From an uncultured Oscillospiraceae bacterium (lineage in GTDB: Bacteria; Bacillota; Clostridia; Oscillospirales; Ruminococcaceae), in assembly GCA_910577565.1 (NCBI GenBank), contig CAJTNJ010000003.1:62001-126000 (forward strand): 64,000 nucleotides of DNA. The letters run 5' to 3'. Positions 52,492 to 62,068 of the stretch are shown here, piece after piece. Numbering within the stretch: position 1 is the first letter of the stretch; the number at the start of each line of letters is the position of its first letter. The notes under the pieces were generated by a model, which was not told the origin of the DNA, made no database searches, and saw only the letters and a list, made by a program, of their open reading frames with translations. The position numbers and the translations under genes were made by a program.

Positions 52492-53649
52492 ATGTTATAT
52501 ATTAACGCTATGATATTTAAAAAGCAAGGCAGTAAAATTCAAAACGGATTTATTCTTACCAAAAACGGTATAATAGAAAAAGTCGGTGATATGGATGAAT
52601 GCCCAAAAGGAGAATTTAATTGCAAAGATTTATCAGGATATGCTGTATATCCGGGCTTTGTTGATGCACATTCTCATATAGGAATGTGGGAAGACGGGTT
52701 GGATTTTGAAGGTGATGATGGCAACGAAGATACGGACCCAATTTCACCACAATTGAGAGCAATTGATGCAGTTAATCCTATGGATGCATGTTTTAAGGAA
52801 GCATTAGATGCAGGTGTAACCACAGTGATTACGGGGCCAGGAAGTGCAAATCCAATTGGTGGCAGTTGGGTTGCTATGAAAACGCTTGGACATTGTGTTG
52901 ATGATATGGTTATAAAAGATTCTGTTGGCATTAAATTTGCACTAGGTGAAAACCCAAAAAACGTATATAATGAAAAAGGACAAGCTCCGGTAACAAGGAT
53001 GGGAATTGCCGCTTTGATTAGAGAACAACTTGAAAAAGCAAGACGCTATAAAAGAGATTTAGAACGTGCGAAAACTCATGATTGTGATGAGCCAGAATTT
53101 GATGTTAAATGTGAGTCTTTAATTAAATTGTTAAATAGGGAAGTGAAAGCACTTTTTCATTGTCATAGAGCAGATGATATATACACCGCAATTAGAATTT
53201 CAAAAGAGTTTAACCTTGATTTGGTTCTTGTCCATGCAACAGAAGGATATTTAATAGCAGAGTCTTTAAAGGGTATGGATATTATTTCCGGTCCAATAAT
53301 TTGTGATAGGTCTAAACCGGAATTAAGAAACCAAAGAGTTTCTAATTCATCAAAGCTTATAGAACATGGTGCAAATGTAGCAATTTGTACCGATCATCCG
53401 GTTGTACCAATTCAATATAACCTATTGTCATGTGCTGTTGTCATAAGAGAAGGGCTTACAAGAGAACAGGCGATTAATTCCATAACACTTGCGCCTGCCA
53501 AAATTTGTGGAATAGCTGATAAAGTAGGTTCAATAGAACCTGGAAAGCATGCTGATTTTGTAGTATTTAACAAAAATGACGATATATTTTCGCCATTTGT
53601 TAAACCAGCTTTAGTTGTTGTATATGGAAATGTTGTTGTTAAAAATTAG
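52492..53649 (+). CDS. Amidohydrolase (imidazolonepropionase-like)
   Basis: A 385-residue metal-dependent amidohydrolase with the first metal motif VDAHSHIGMWEDG, later ALFHCHRADD, DLVLVHATEGY and the aspartate loop CTDHPVVP, and the typical closing GSIEPGKHADFVVFN. The substrate is unknown; imidazolonepropionase-like and dipeptidase-like relatives share this layout. Divergent from mnmA, with an AGGGG RBS. Confidence 0.87.
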   Translation: MLYINAMIFKKQGSKIQNGFILTKNGIIEKVGDMDECPKGEFNCKDLSGYAVYPGFVDAHSHIGMWEDGLDFEGDDGNEDTDPISPQLRAIDAVNPMDACFKEALDAGVTTVITGPGSANPIGGSWVAMKTLGHCVDDMVIKDSVGIKFALGENPKNVYNEKGQAPVTRMGIAALIREQLEKARRYKRDLERAKTHDCDEPEFDVKCESLIKLLNREVKALFHCHRADDIYTAIRISKEFNLDLVLVHATEGYLIAESLKGMDIISGPIICDRSKPELRNQRVSNSSKLIEHGANVAICTDHPVVPIQYNLLSCAVVIREGLTREQAINSITLAPAKICGIADKVGSIEPGKHADFVVFNKNDDIFSPFVKPALVVVYGNVVVKN

Positions 53650-53671
53650 TTTTAATTTATAGGAGATTGTT

Positions 53672-54790
53672 TTGGAAAAATTAGAATTTTCCTGTCCGTG
53701 TCACTTTGGAATAGAAAGCGTATTGTCGGGTGAGATAAAAAGAATTGGCGGACAAGACATAAAAGTTACAGATGGAAGAGTTGAATTTTCTGGCGGTATA
53801 GAATTATTAGTGCGTACAAACTTGATGTTAAGAACTGCTGAAAGAGTATTGCTAAAAATAGGTGAGTTTTCGGTTAATAGTTTTGATGATTTGTTTGAGG
53901 GCGTTAAAAAATTAAAGTGGGAACAGTGGATAGATAAGCTTGATATGTTTCCTGTTAAAGGTCACTGCTTAAATTCAAAGTTAAATAGCGTTCCCGATTG
54001 CCAGTCTATAGTCAAAAAAGCAGTTGTAGAGCGACTTAAAAAATGTTATAGCATAAATTGGTTCGATGAAACAGGACCTTTACATAGAATACAATTTTCA
54101 ATTATTAAAAATTTTGCAAAGCTGTATATTGATACTTCTGGAGAAGGCCTGCACAAAAGGGGATATAGAAAAAAATCAATGACGGCGCCTATTAAAGAAA
54201 CGCTTGCTTGTGGAATAATAGATCTTGCACATATAAAACCTTTTTCGCACGTTTATGATCCTTTTTGTGGTTCGGGCACATTTTTAATTGAGAGTGCACT
54301 TAAAGCTAAGAATATAGCTCCCGGAATTAATCGCAAATTTATAAGTGAGAGCTGGAATCAAATTAACAAAAGTGTATGGACTGCTGAAAGAAAAAGAGCT
54401 CTTAGTTTAATTAGAGAAGATATTGAATTTAGAGGAATTGGTTTTGATGTAGATTCAAAGGCAATTAGTTTGTCAAATGAAAATGCAAAAAAATCTGGAA
54501 TTTCACATCTAATTAAATTTAAAATAGCAGGTATTGATGATTTTGCTTTAAACGCAAAAGAGGGTATTGTTGTTTGCAATCCGCCGTATGGAGAAAGATT
54601 GTTAGAGAAAAAACAGGCAGAAGAAATTATTAAAAAAATGGGGAAAGTTTTCATAAAAAGAGACGGTTTTAGTTATTACATAATAAGTCCTCATGAAAAT
54701 TTTGAAGGTTTGTTTGGAAGAAGAAGCGACAAAAAGAGAAAGTTATACAATGGCATGTTAAAATGCTATCTTTATATGTATTTTAAATAG
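53672..54790 (+). CDS. THUMP-domain rRNA guanine-N2 methyltransferase (RlmL N-half/YpsC type)
   Basis: A 372-residue RNA methyltransferase. An N-terminal ferredoxin-like/THUMP region (residues 1-160; FSCPCHFGIESVL, ending GLHKRGYR) is followed by a SAM domain with YDPFCGSGTFLIESA and the catalytic NPPYGERL. It matches the N-terminal half of E. coli RlmL and Firmicute YpsC, which methylate 23S rRNA guanine; the exact site is inferred. The start is TTG 53672 with AGGAG 7 bases upstream. Confidence 0.9.
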   Translation: MEKLEFSCPCHFGIESVLSGEIKRIGGQDIKVTDGRVEFSGGIELLVRTNLMLRTAERVLLKIGEFSVNSFDDLFEGVKKLKWEQWIDKLDMFPVKGHCLNSKLNSVPDCQSIVKKAVVERLKKCYSINWFDETGPLHRIQFSIIKNFAKLYIDTSGEGLHKRGYRKKSMTAPIKETLACGIIDLAHIKPFSHVYDPFCGSGTFLIESALKAKNIAPGINRKFISESWNQINKSVWTAERKRALSLIREDIEFRGIGFDVDSKAISLSNENAKKSGISHLIKFKIAGIDDFALNAKEGIVVCNPPYGERLLEKKQAEEIIKKMGKVFIKRDGFSYYIISPHENFEGLFGRRSDKKRKLYNGMLKCYLYMYFK

Positions 54791-54840
54791 ATGATTAAAT
54801 ATATTTTTTAATAAAAATTATAGTAAGGAATGGTGCTTAA

Positions 54841-55254
54841 ATGGGATTCATCAAAAAAGTTTTTGCAAATGATAGATTAAGAGAAATGTTTAGGTTTGTT
54901 GTAACAGGTGGATTTAGCTTTTTGGTCGATTTTGGGCTTATGGTTTTTTTGGTAGAAATTTTTCATATGAATGAATTGCTTGCAGCAGGCATAAGCTTTA
55001 CGGTGTCAGTAATAGTTAATTATCTTATGTGTGTATTTTGGGTTTTTGATGCAACACAAAAAAGCAATGTTTTAACAATTATTATATTTATTTTTTCAAG
55101 CGTGATAGGTCTTGTACTAAATGAGTTGTTTATGTGGATATTGCTGGAACTATATGTAAATTACATGGTGGCAAAAATAATTTCTACTATTCTTGTTATG
55201 ATTTGGAACTACATAGCAAAAAGAAAAGCAATAACTTTGCAAAATAAAAAATAA
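54841..55254 (+). CDS. GtrA family membrane protein
   Basis: A 137-residue protein with four membrane helices (FVVTGGFSFLVDFGLMVFL; GISFTVSVIVNYLM; IIFIFSSVIGLVLNEL; IISTILVMIWNYIAKR). FRFVVTGG at the start and WNYIAKRK at the end are GtrA marks. The family may flip lipid-linked sugars for glycan decoration. No glycosyltransferase is adjacent. RBS AAGGAATGG. Confidence 0.9.
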   Translation: MGFIKKVFANDRLREMFRFVVTGGFSFLVDFGLMVFLVEIFHMNELLAAGISFTVSVIVNYLMCVFWVFDATQKSNVLTIIIFIFSSVIGLVLNELFMWILLELYVNYMVAKIISTILVMIWNYIAKRKAITLQNKK

Positions 55255-55268
55255 TAATTTATAATATT

Positions 55269-55313
55269 AAAAGTCAAACCGAAATAATTAGTGTTTCAGG
55301 TTTGACTTTTATT
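55269..55313 (+). terminator. Terminator of gtrA-like gene
   Basis: AAAAGTCAAACC pairs with GGTTTGACTTTT (12 bp) around an 18-nt loop, followed by ATT. It may serve both strands. Confidence 0.8.
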
Positions 55314-55507
55314 CAAATGAACATATATCTTAATTTATGTGAGAAAGAGTTTATAAGTTTTATAAAAATAACTTTTCCAAAGTGTGCGAAAAAGAAATCA
55401 AGTGTTTTATTTTATTGCGCGTTAAATATTTTAAACGCGATTAAGATTTTTAGGAGCATATAAAAATCAACTGTATATTGATTAAATCCTAAAAAGTCGC
55501 AAAGATT

Positions 55508-56494
55508 TTAATTTATAACATTTTTGCGAATATCCGACCCTATGAATGAAATAGGGAATAGACCTGAAAAGACACGTGATACAGTCCTCTCGCCATATCT
55601 TTCTTCTAGTTCTGTTGGAGATAAATTGGTGTTGATTATGGTAGGCAAGCCAATAGGTACTCTATTGTTAATTACATCAAACACTGCTGTTTTGTTAAAA
55701 GCCGAATCGAATTCAGAGCCAAGATCATCAAATATAAATAGATCAGCATCATTGATGAGATCTATATAATCTATGTCCTTATTCGTTTCACGTCCAAAAT
55801 AGCGGTTGGACATTTTTCTGGTGATTTCTGATGCCGTATCATATATAACGGTATACCCTTTTGAAATGATATAAGATGCTATAGAAAGAGAAAGATGAGT
55901 TTTTCCAAGACCGGTTCGACCCATCATAATAAGTCCCTTTAAATTGCTTGGGAAATTATAGGCAAATTCTTTACAAATTTTAAAAACTTCAGACATATGG
56001 TTATATGGTGAGATGTTTAGTTTATTGTCAATGTCTTTAGAATAGTATTCTAAATTAAAATCATCAAAGGATTTTAAACAAAGATGTGAATTATTTTGCA
56101 AGTCTTTAGTTAAAATTGAATTTAACAAATTAATGAGACAAGAGCATTTTTTATTATCAACATATCCATAATCGTCGCATTTGCTGCAAACCGGGCCGGG
56201 ATTGAGATAGTTTGATGGTAAATTATGTTTTATGAGTAATTTTTGAATTTTGCTTTGTATATTTAAGTTTTCGTTTTGGATTTTATTTAAAAATTCTATT
56301 TGATTGTTATTGTTAGATAAAATAGCTTTTGATAATTTTATTGATAATTTGCTTAGTTTTATATTTAAAGCGCCTATTTCATGACAAATTGATGTGGCTT
56401 TTTTTAAGTTATTTGTTCGTGACATATTTCGTTGTAGGCGGCGCCGCTCGAGCTCTTTGTGTGCTTGTTTATAAATTTCCTTTTTAGTTAACAT
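55508..56494 (-). CDS. DnaC/DnaI-like primosomal ATPase
   Basis: A 328-residue AAA+ helicase-loader. A helical N terminus and zinc-type cysteines (VCSKCDDYGYVDNKKCSC, residues about 100-117) precede the ATPase core: Walker A MMGRTGLGKTHLS, Walker B FIFDDLGSE, and the INTNLSPTELEERYGERTVSR sensor block. It would load the replicative helicase, together with the DnaD-like protein encoded 27 bases upstream. RBS GGAGAT. Confidence 0.92.
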   Translation of the reverse strand: MLTKKEIYKQAHKELERRRLQRNMSRTNNLKKATSICHEIGALNIKLSKLSIKLSKAILSNNNNQIEFLNKIQNENLNIQSKIQKLLIKHNLPSNYLNPGPVCSKCDDYGYVDNKKCSCLINLLNSILTKDLQNNSHLCLKSFDDFNLEYYSKDIDNKLNISPYNHMSEVFKICKEFAYNFPSNLKGLIMMGRTGLGKTHLSLSIASYIISKGYTVIYDTASEITRKMSNRYFGRETNKDIDYIDLINDADLFIFDDLGSEFDSAFNKTAVFDVINNRVPIGLPTIINTNLSPTELEERYGERTVSRVFSGLFPISFIGSDIRKNVIN

Positions 56495-56521
56495 ATAGAT
56501 AAATCTCCATCATTTTGATTA

Positions 56522-57427
56522 TTATTCCGGTATAAATAGACCGCCTTTTGTAAGTTCAGTAAGATCATAAGAAGTATTTTTATGTTGATGTTTATTAAGC
56601 AATTTTTGTTTTGAGTCAATTTTTTCTATATCTTCAGGCGTTTTAATATTATTTTTGTACCAAGTTGAGAGTATTTTGCCTATGTATGGAAATGATAATT
56701 TACCGATAGAATCTATGCATTTGTTAAAAGCAAGTTTTATCATATTTATTTTAAAGTCATATTCAAAAAACCACTTTTGTACGGATTTTTTTTCATTTGC
56801 GGATAGCTTTCGGTCATATATTCCAAAGCAGTTGCGTACTTGAGTTTCAATATTGTATCTTTCAGCTAATATTTGAATTTGTCTTTCAGCTTGTTCATGA
56901 GTTGTTATATCATTGTCAGACCAGTCTTCACAGATAGATAAAATTTGCCTTGGAGGCTTATTGTAGCGTATGCAAAAATCAACAACCATGAGAATTACAT
57001 CTATTGGCAGTTCAAAATATTCATAAATATATAAGAGAGTTCTTCTTTCGGTTGGCTTTAGCGGACGAGAATATAGTTGTTCAGATTGCTCAAAAAGCAT
57101 AACTACATTTTTGTCTTTTTCTTTTGCGCTTTTAAGTTCTTCTGATGATATTTGTGAGGCATTTGGTTTTTTTATGGAAATTATTGCTTTTTCACTCTTT
57201 TTATCAGTTAATATACCTTTTGATTTCCAGTAACGAAGTGCATCCTCAACTTGGCAGATATTTAGGTCAAGTTTTGTTGAAATAAAAAAGGAACTGGGGT
57301 TATTTTCACTAAAAATTAAATATAAGACTTTAAAAAAGTCTCCGCTTACTTCATTTATGTAATCGTTTATTTCAAGTGGTAAGGCGGTAAGCCTGTTGAT
57401 TTTATTTGGATTGATTTCGTATTCCAT
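56522..57427 (-). CDS. DnaD/DnaB-like primosome protein
   Basis: A 301-residue DnaD-domain protein. A winged-helix N terminus (about 30-100) is followed by a DnaD domain (KPTERRTLLYIYEYFELPID) and a second DnaD-type block near NEKKSVQKWFFEYDF with YIGKILSTWYKNNI. Such proteins remodel origins and recruit the helicase loader; the DnaI-like gene next to it supports this. RBS AAAGGGG. Confidence 0.9.
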   Translation of the reverse strand: MEYEINPNKINRLTALPLEINDYINEVSGDFFKVLYLIFSENNPSSFFISTKLDLNICQVEDALRYWKSKGILTDKKSEKAIISIKKPNASQISSEELKSAKEKDKNVVMLFEQSEQLYSRPLKPTERRTLLYIYEYFELPIDVILMVVDFCIRYNKPPRQILSICEDWSDNDITTHEQAERQIQILAERYNIETQVRNCFGIYDRKLSANEKKSVQKWFFEYDFKINMIKLAFNKCIDSIGKLSFPYIGKILSTWYKNNIKTPEDIEKIDSKQKLLNKHQHKNTSYDLTELTKGGLFIPE

Positions 57428-57442
57428 TTATAACCCCTTTAA

Positions 57443-57655
57443 TTAAATAGAAAAATCTTTTTTGCTAAATGAAGCAATAGGTCTATGTTTTTTGGGTGCT
57501 CTTTTTAAAGGGTCATATTTAAACTTTTTACAAGAATAGGTTGACTCTACAACACCATGTTTTATACATAATATAGTTTCTTTTTCAATGCATGATTTGC
57601 CGCGAGAGCAATATGCACATGACGGAGGAATATTCTTGTTAAAAAGATTATGCAT
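57443..57655 (-). CDS. 70-residue Cys-rich protein, conserved in Oscillospirales-type clostridia
   Basis: A small protein with a CAYCSRGKSC element, two further cysteines (ILCIKHGVV and YSCKKFKYDP) and the basic tail DPLKRAPKKHRPIASFSKKDFS, likely a zinc-binding fold. I place the start at ATG 57655, 9 bases after AAAGGT; an in-frame ATG at 57673 has no RBS. I have seen this pattern only as a hypothetical protein in clostridia. It lies between the dnaD-like gene and ylbJ on the same strand. Confidence 0.75.
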   Translation of the reverse strand: MHNLFNKNIPPSCAYCSRGKSCIEKETILCIKHGVVESTYSCKKFKYDPLKRAPKKHRPIASFSKKDFSI

Positions 57656-57669
57656 TAAAAAACAACCTT

Positions 57670-58752
57670 TCATTTTGCACGTTTATATATATTTTTAATT
57701 ATAACAGCTTTTTTATCGCAGCACAACAGTGCGATTGATAAAATTATCAAAATAATTGAAGAGATGGGGTTTTGCGTTGAGATATGATTTCTTATTGCAG
57801 ATCCGGCAAAAGCATGTGCAGGAATTTTTATATGCAAAAACAAAATCCACGATACTAAAATGCTTATAGTGCAATAAATTATTCTCCATAAATAAAAAGT
57901 ACCAAATTTAATTTTTGCGTTATATAATATAGCTTTTAGTTGACAGTGTACGCAAATTCCTCCAAAAGAAGTAATGAGAGAAATTATTAAAAACATACCT
58001 AAGCCGTTAATATTTTTACAATATGCTGTACCATTTGCAACTTCAATTAGTCCAATAAGCAGAGCTTTTAAATATCTATTTGAATTTATATTTAAAATGT
58101 TTAGCTGATTGAACAATCCTATAATACCGGAAAAAAACAAAGTAAAACTGCATATTATAGCCATAGATTTAGCAGAATCTTGAACAGATATAACAAAAGC
58201 TTGAGTGATTGGCATATTGTTTTTGTTAGTCTTAGTTTTTTCAATTGATTTTCCAATTGAACTGAATATGCCTACGAGAAAAAATGCTACTATCTGTGAA
58301 AAAAACAGAATGATTCCGGGAACTATGCTGCAAAATAATGGAACCGATATGCCTCCGATAAGAAAAGCTGGTCCTGAATTAACACAAAAATAAAGCATTC
58401 TTGTTGCAATCTTTTTACTAATTTTACCAGATAAAACCATGTCTGAAATGAGCCTAGCACCAGCAGGATAACCACAAATTAGGCTAAAAAGCAAGGTTGG
58501 TCCTAAAGATATGTCAAGTTTAAACAATTTGCTGCAAACTATACTAAATGGTTTTAATATTATTTCAAGTAAACCTGTCTTTTTGAAAAAGTCAGATAAA
58601 ACGAGAAATATAAAAAGAGACGGGATTAAAATATTTAAGCAAATTCCTATTCCGTCTTCTATGGCGTTTGCTATTTGTTTTGAATAAAAGAGTGTAGTTA
58701 GAAGAATCATTATGGCAATAGCGCCTATAATGAATTTGAACTTAAATTTCAT
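57670..58752 (-). CDS. ylbJ: Sporulation integral membrane protein YlbJ
   Basis: A 360-residue membrane protein with about ten helices of the nucleoside-recognition/gate family. SLICGYPAGARLISDMV and MLYFCVNSGPAFLIG are YlbJ marks. YlbJ is needed for spore cortex and heat resistance in Bacillus. RBS GGAGGAAG. Divergent from yqfC, so one intergenic gap of about 95 bases may carry two sporulation promoters. Confidence 0.92.
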   Translation of the reverse strand: MKFKFKFIIGAIAIMILLTTLFYSKQIANAIEDGIGICLNILIPSLFIFLVLSDFFKKTGLLEIILKPFSIVCSKLFKLDISLGPTLLFSLICGYPAGARLISDMVLSGKISKKIATRMLYFCVNSGPAFLIGGISVPLFCSIVPGIILFFSQIVAFFLVGIFSSIGKSIEKTKTNKNNMPITQAFVISVQDSAKSMAIICSFTLFFSGIIGLFNQLNILNINSNRYLKALLIGLIEVANGTAYCKNINGLGMFLIISLITSFGGICVHCQLKAILYNAKIKFGTFYLWRIIYCTISILVSWILFLHIKIPAHAFAGSAIRNHISTQNPISSIILIILSIALLCCDKKAVIIKNIYKRAK

Positions 58753-58847
58753 AATATATCTTCCTCCACAAAAATGTATATGATAGAATTTTTTGCAATA
58801 TAAATGATCGTATAAGATGCAAATATATAATTGGGTGGTGGAAAAGC

Positions 58848-59135
58848 GTGCCAGAAATTATTAACAGAATTGGACGGAATGTTTCGCGCTTTTTAAATTT
58901 TTCTACAGATCTATTGACTGATGATATGACAGTGACACTCTATTCCGGATATCAAGCAGTTATTGATGGATATAAACAAATCATTGAGTATGACGACAAT
59001 ATATTAAGATTATCTAACGGGAATAAACAGCTTAGGATTATGGGTTCAAATTTAGTTTTGTGTGAGATGTCCGATGATGGACTTATTTTAGAAGGAGATA
59101 TATGTTCTGCGGAGTTTGAAAAGCACGGGAGGTAA
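58848..59135 (+). CDS. yqfC: YabP/YqfC family sporulation protein
   Basis: A 95-residue beta-rich protein of the YabP/YqfC family (TVTLYSGYQAVIDGYKQII then LRIMGSNLVLCEMSDDGLIL). The start is GTG 58848 with GGTGGTGG upstream. In Bacillus yqfC is expressed in the mother cell and precedes yqfD, as here. Confidence 0.88.
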   Translation: MPEIINRIGRNVSRFLNFSTDLLTDDMTVTLYSGYQAVIDGYKQIIEYDDNILRLSNGNKQLRIMGSNLVLCEMSDDGLILEGDICSAEFEKHGR

Positions 59136-59139
59136 TATC

Positions 59140-60309
59140 GTGATAGGATTTTTAAGATGGATAATTGGTTGGATAGAATTTGATGTTGAAGGAAATTATA
59201 ATTGTTTTCTCACAGAAGTCAAAAAAAATGTGTGGATGGTAAAAAAGCAAAGAGGTATATTAAGTGCTCGTTGTTTTTTAAAAGATTATAAACATATATT
59301 AAAAATAGCAAAAAATAATCAATGTGTTTTAAGTGTATTAAAAGAAGTTGGTTTTCCATGCATAATTAAAAAATATAGATTTCGTTTAGGACTTGCAGTA
59401 GGTTTGTCCATTTTTATTTTTATAATGATAGTTTCTAATTTTTTTGTATGGGATGTAGAAGTGCATGGAAATGTTATGATATCAGACGAAAAAATATTTA
59501 GAGCTTGTGATAAATTTGGTTTGCATTCAGGATCAATAATATCAAATGTTGATGAAAAAGAAATTGAGTTTGCGTTAAAAAATGAATTTCCGGAAATTTC
59601 ATGGATATCTATAAACCGTATAGCTTCAAAATATGATATAGAAATTAGTGAATTAAGGCCGAAAAGTGAGATAGTAGATAATGAACAGCCTTGCAATATT
59701 GTAGCAGCTTTTGATGGAGAAATATTGTCAATTGAGCCCTACAATGGATTCACACAAGTAAAAGCGGGAGATGTTGTAAAAAGAGATGATTTACTAGTTA
59801 GCGGGATAAAAGAAATAGAGGACAAAGAAGAGGTTTTATTTGCTCATGCTGATGCAAAAGTTGTGGCAAAAGTTGATAGAAATAATGAAATTATAAGACC
59901 TAAATATGCAATCAGAAGACAAAAAACCGGGGAGCAACAGATCAAAAAAAAATTGCTTTTTTTTGGTTTAAAATTACCGCTTGATTTTAATAAAATATAT
60001 GAAAATGGAAATGAATGCCAAAATTATAGCGAGCCAATTGAAATTTTTGGTATAAGATTGCCAATATTTATACAAACTACAGTATATGATATTTATGAAG
60101 AGGTAAAAATAGAAAATGATTCGCAACAGATTAAAAGACTGCTTATGTATGATCAGAAAAATTGGGAATCAAATGAACTAAAAAACAGCAAAATACTTGA
60201 ACGCACTTATGATTATGAAGAAACTGAGGATGGTGTTGCACTAAAAGCAAATTGCGTTGTTGAGCAAAGAATTGATGAAAAATGTCCAATTACCTTAAAA
60301 AATAATTAA
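59140..60309 (+). CDS. yqfD: Sporulation protein YqfD
   Basis: A 389-residue protein with a cytoplasmic N-terminal part, one membrane helix (LGLAVGLSIFIFIMIVSNFF, about residues 85-105) and an extracytoplasmic POTRA-like/beta domain (WDVEVHGNVMISDEKI; WISINRIASKYDIEISELRP). I chose GTG 59140 with GGGAGG 7 bases upstream; a longer frame from 59116 lacks one. Family known as a sporulation protein of unclear mechanism. Confidence 0.9.
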   Translation: MIGFLRWIIGWIEFDVEGNYNCFLTEVKKNVWMVKKQRGILSARCFLKDYKHILKIAKNNQCVLSVLKEVGFPCIIKKYRFRLGLAVGLSIFIFIMIVSNFFVWDVEVHGNVMISDEKIFRACDKFGLHSGSIISNVDEKEIEFALKNEFPEISWISINRIASKYDIEISELRPKSEIVDNEQPCNIVAAFDGEILSIEPYNGFTQVKAGDVVKRDDLLVSGIKEIEDKEEVLFAHADAKVVAKVDRNNEIIRPKYAIRRQKTGEQQIKKKLLFFGLKLPLDFNKIYENGNECQNYSEPIEIFGIRLPIFIQTTVYDIYEEVKIENDSQQIKRLLMYDQKNWESNELKNSKILERTYDYEETEDGVALKANCVVEQRIDEKCPITLKNN

Positions 60310-60551
60310 TTGTTAGTTTATTTTGTTGTATTTAATTGTATGAATATATGAAGTAATATGACGAAATTTTTAAAATGATGGTGAATTTATAAATGAGTTG
60401 TATATCGAACTTTTGTTAATTTCGTAGAAATAACATAAAAATATTTTAATTTATGAGAATATTGTGATATAATAATTCTATAGACATTTAATAAAATATT
60501 TATAAAATTATTATATACTATCAACATAACATTGGAGGAATATAAATTTAT

Positions 60552-61532
60552 ATGCTTGAACAGTCCGTTAGTATAGATAATATTCAAGATATATCCGCTT
60601 TATTTGGCAGCTATGATGAGAATATAAAATTAGTCAAACGGGAGTTTAATGTTTTAATAGTCAGTCGAAGAAACAGCATAAAAATAAGTGGTGAGCCAGA
60701 CAATGTTATGATGTCAAAAAAAGTAATTGAAACTATGCTGTCACTTATATCAAAAGGCGAAGCTTTAACCGAACAGAGAATAAGATATGTGATGTCACTT
60801 ATAGCAAGCGGTGACACTGAAAAGCTTAACAAACCATCAACTAATTGTGTTTGTGTTACTTCTAACGGAAAACCTATTAGGGTTAAAACGTTTGGTCAAG
60901 AAAAATATATAAATGCCATAAGAAAAAATACAGTTGTTTTAAGCATAGGTCCTGCAGGAACAGGGAAAACTTATCTTGCTGTTGCAATGGCTGTTAATGC
61001 TTTTAGGACAAGCGAGGTTAGTCGTATTATTTTAACGCGGCCTGCTGTTGAGGCCGGTGAAAAATTGGGCTTTTTGCCGGGAGATTTGCAAAATAAAGTA
61101 GATCCGTACCTTAGACCGCTATATGACGCACTTTTTGATATGATGGGTCCTGATAGTTTTCAACGAAATATGGAAAGAGGAAACATTGAGGTTGCTCCGC
61201 TTGCTTATATGAGAGGACGGACTTTGGATGATAGCTTTATAATTTTAGACGAAGCCCAAAACACCACGTCTGAACAAATGAAGATGTTTTTAACAAGACT
61301 TGGCTTTAGGTCAAAAGCAGTAATTACGGGAGATATTACGCAGATTGACTTGCCTGATAAAAACAAGTCAGGATTGCTCGAAGTTATTAAAATTCTTAAG
61401 GGCATTGATGGCATTGATATAGTAAATTTTACTGAAAAAGATGTTGTGCGACATCGATTGGTTCAAGATATAATAAAAGCCTATGATAAATATAATAAAC
61501 AAACAAAAAGCAAAAAAGATCAAAATCGGTAA
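60552..61532 (+). CDS. phoH: PhoH family ATPase
   Basis: A 326-residue PhoH-like protein. An N-terminal KH-like part (about 20-110) is followed by the ATPase: Walker A SIGPAGTGKTYLAVA, TRPAVEAGEKLGFLPGDL, Walker B SFIILDEAQNTT, and KAVITGDITQIDLP. It is thought to act on RNA and often adjoins ybeY, as here. RBS TGGAGG lies rather far (13 bases) from ATG 60552. Confidence 0.94.
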   Translation: MLEQSVSIDNIQDISALFGSYDENIKLVKREFNVLIVSRRNSIKISGEPDNVMMSKKVIETMLSLISKGEALTEQRIRYVMSLIASGDTEKLNKPSTNCVCVTSNGKPIRVKTFGQEKYINAIRKNTVVLSIGPAGTGKTYLAVAMAVNAFRTSEVSRIILTRPAVEAGEKLGFLPGDLQNKVDPYLRPLYDALFDMMGPDSFQRNMERGNIEVAPLAYMRGRTLDDSFIILDEAQNTTSEQMKMFLTRLGFRSKAVITGDITQIDLPDKNKSGLLEVIKILKGIDGIDIVNFTEKDVVRHRLVQDIIKAYDKYNKQTKSKKDQNR

Positions 61533-61561
61533 AAAATTTAATTAGAAAGGGGAGATTAATT

Positions 61562-62068
61562 TTGGGAAAGTTAAGAGTGCTGATTACAAACAATCAACAT
61601 GTTGTAAAAATTCCAAGCGGTATAAGGTTTTTGATTAGGCGTTGTTGTCATGCTGTTCTGGTTTCAGAAGGAATTGATAATGATGCTGAGATAAGCGTTT
61701 CTTTTGTGGATAATGAAAAAATTAAAGAATTGAATGCTAAGTACAGAAATAAGGATATTGAAACAGATGTGCTATCATTTCCGTTAGGAGATAATAACAG
61801 GTTTAATATTGGTGAGGATGGCGTGATTCTTTTGGGAGATATTGTAATTTCATTTGAAAAAGCAAAACAACAAGCAAGTTGTTATGGACACTCTATTCAA
61901 AGGGAAGTTGCATATCTTACGGTACACTCTATGTTACATTTGCTGAACTATAATCATGAAAATGGCGGAATTGAGGCCGTACATATGAGAGAACGTGAGG
62001 AGGCTATACTTAATAAGATAGGGTTGTCACGAAACGGAATGTATATGAATTTGAACAATGATGATTAA
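61562..62068 (+). CDS. ybeY: Endoribonuclease YbeY (rRNA maturation)
   Basis: A 168-residue zinc endonuclease of 16S rRNA 3'-end maturation. The metal site is VHSMLHLLNYNHEN (usual H-G-x-LHL-x-GYDH), with YRNKDIETDVLSFPL earlier. It has Ser for Gly and Asn for Asp in the metal motif relative to the common form. The start is TTG 61562 with AAGGGGAG 7 bases upstream. Confidence 0.93.
   Translation: MGKLRVLITNNQHVVKIPSGIRFLIRRCCHAVLVSEGIDNDAEISVSFVDNEKIKELNAKYRNKDIETDVLSFPLGDNNRFNIGEDGVILLGDIVISFEKAKQQASCYGHSIQREVAYLTVHSMLHLLNYNHENGGIEAVHMREREEAILNKIGLSRNGMYMNLNNDD

Noticed and set aside
55420..55450. CGCGTT/AACGCG palindrome as a terminator for the dnaI-like gene
   Set aside because: The stem is short, lies about 60 bases past the stop, and is followed by a broken A/T tract instead of a T run on the minus strand.
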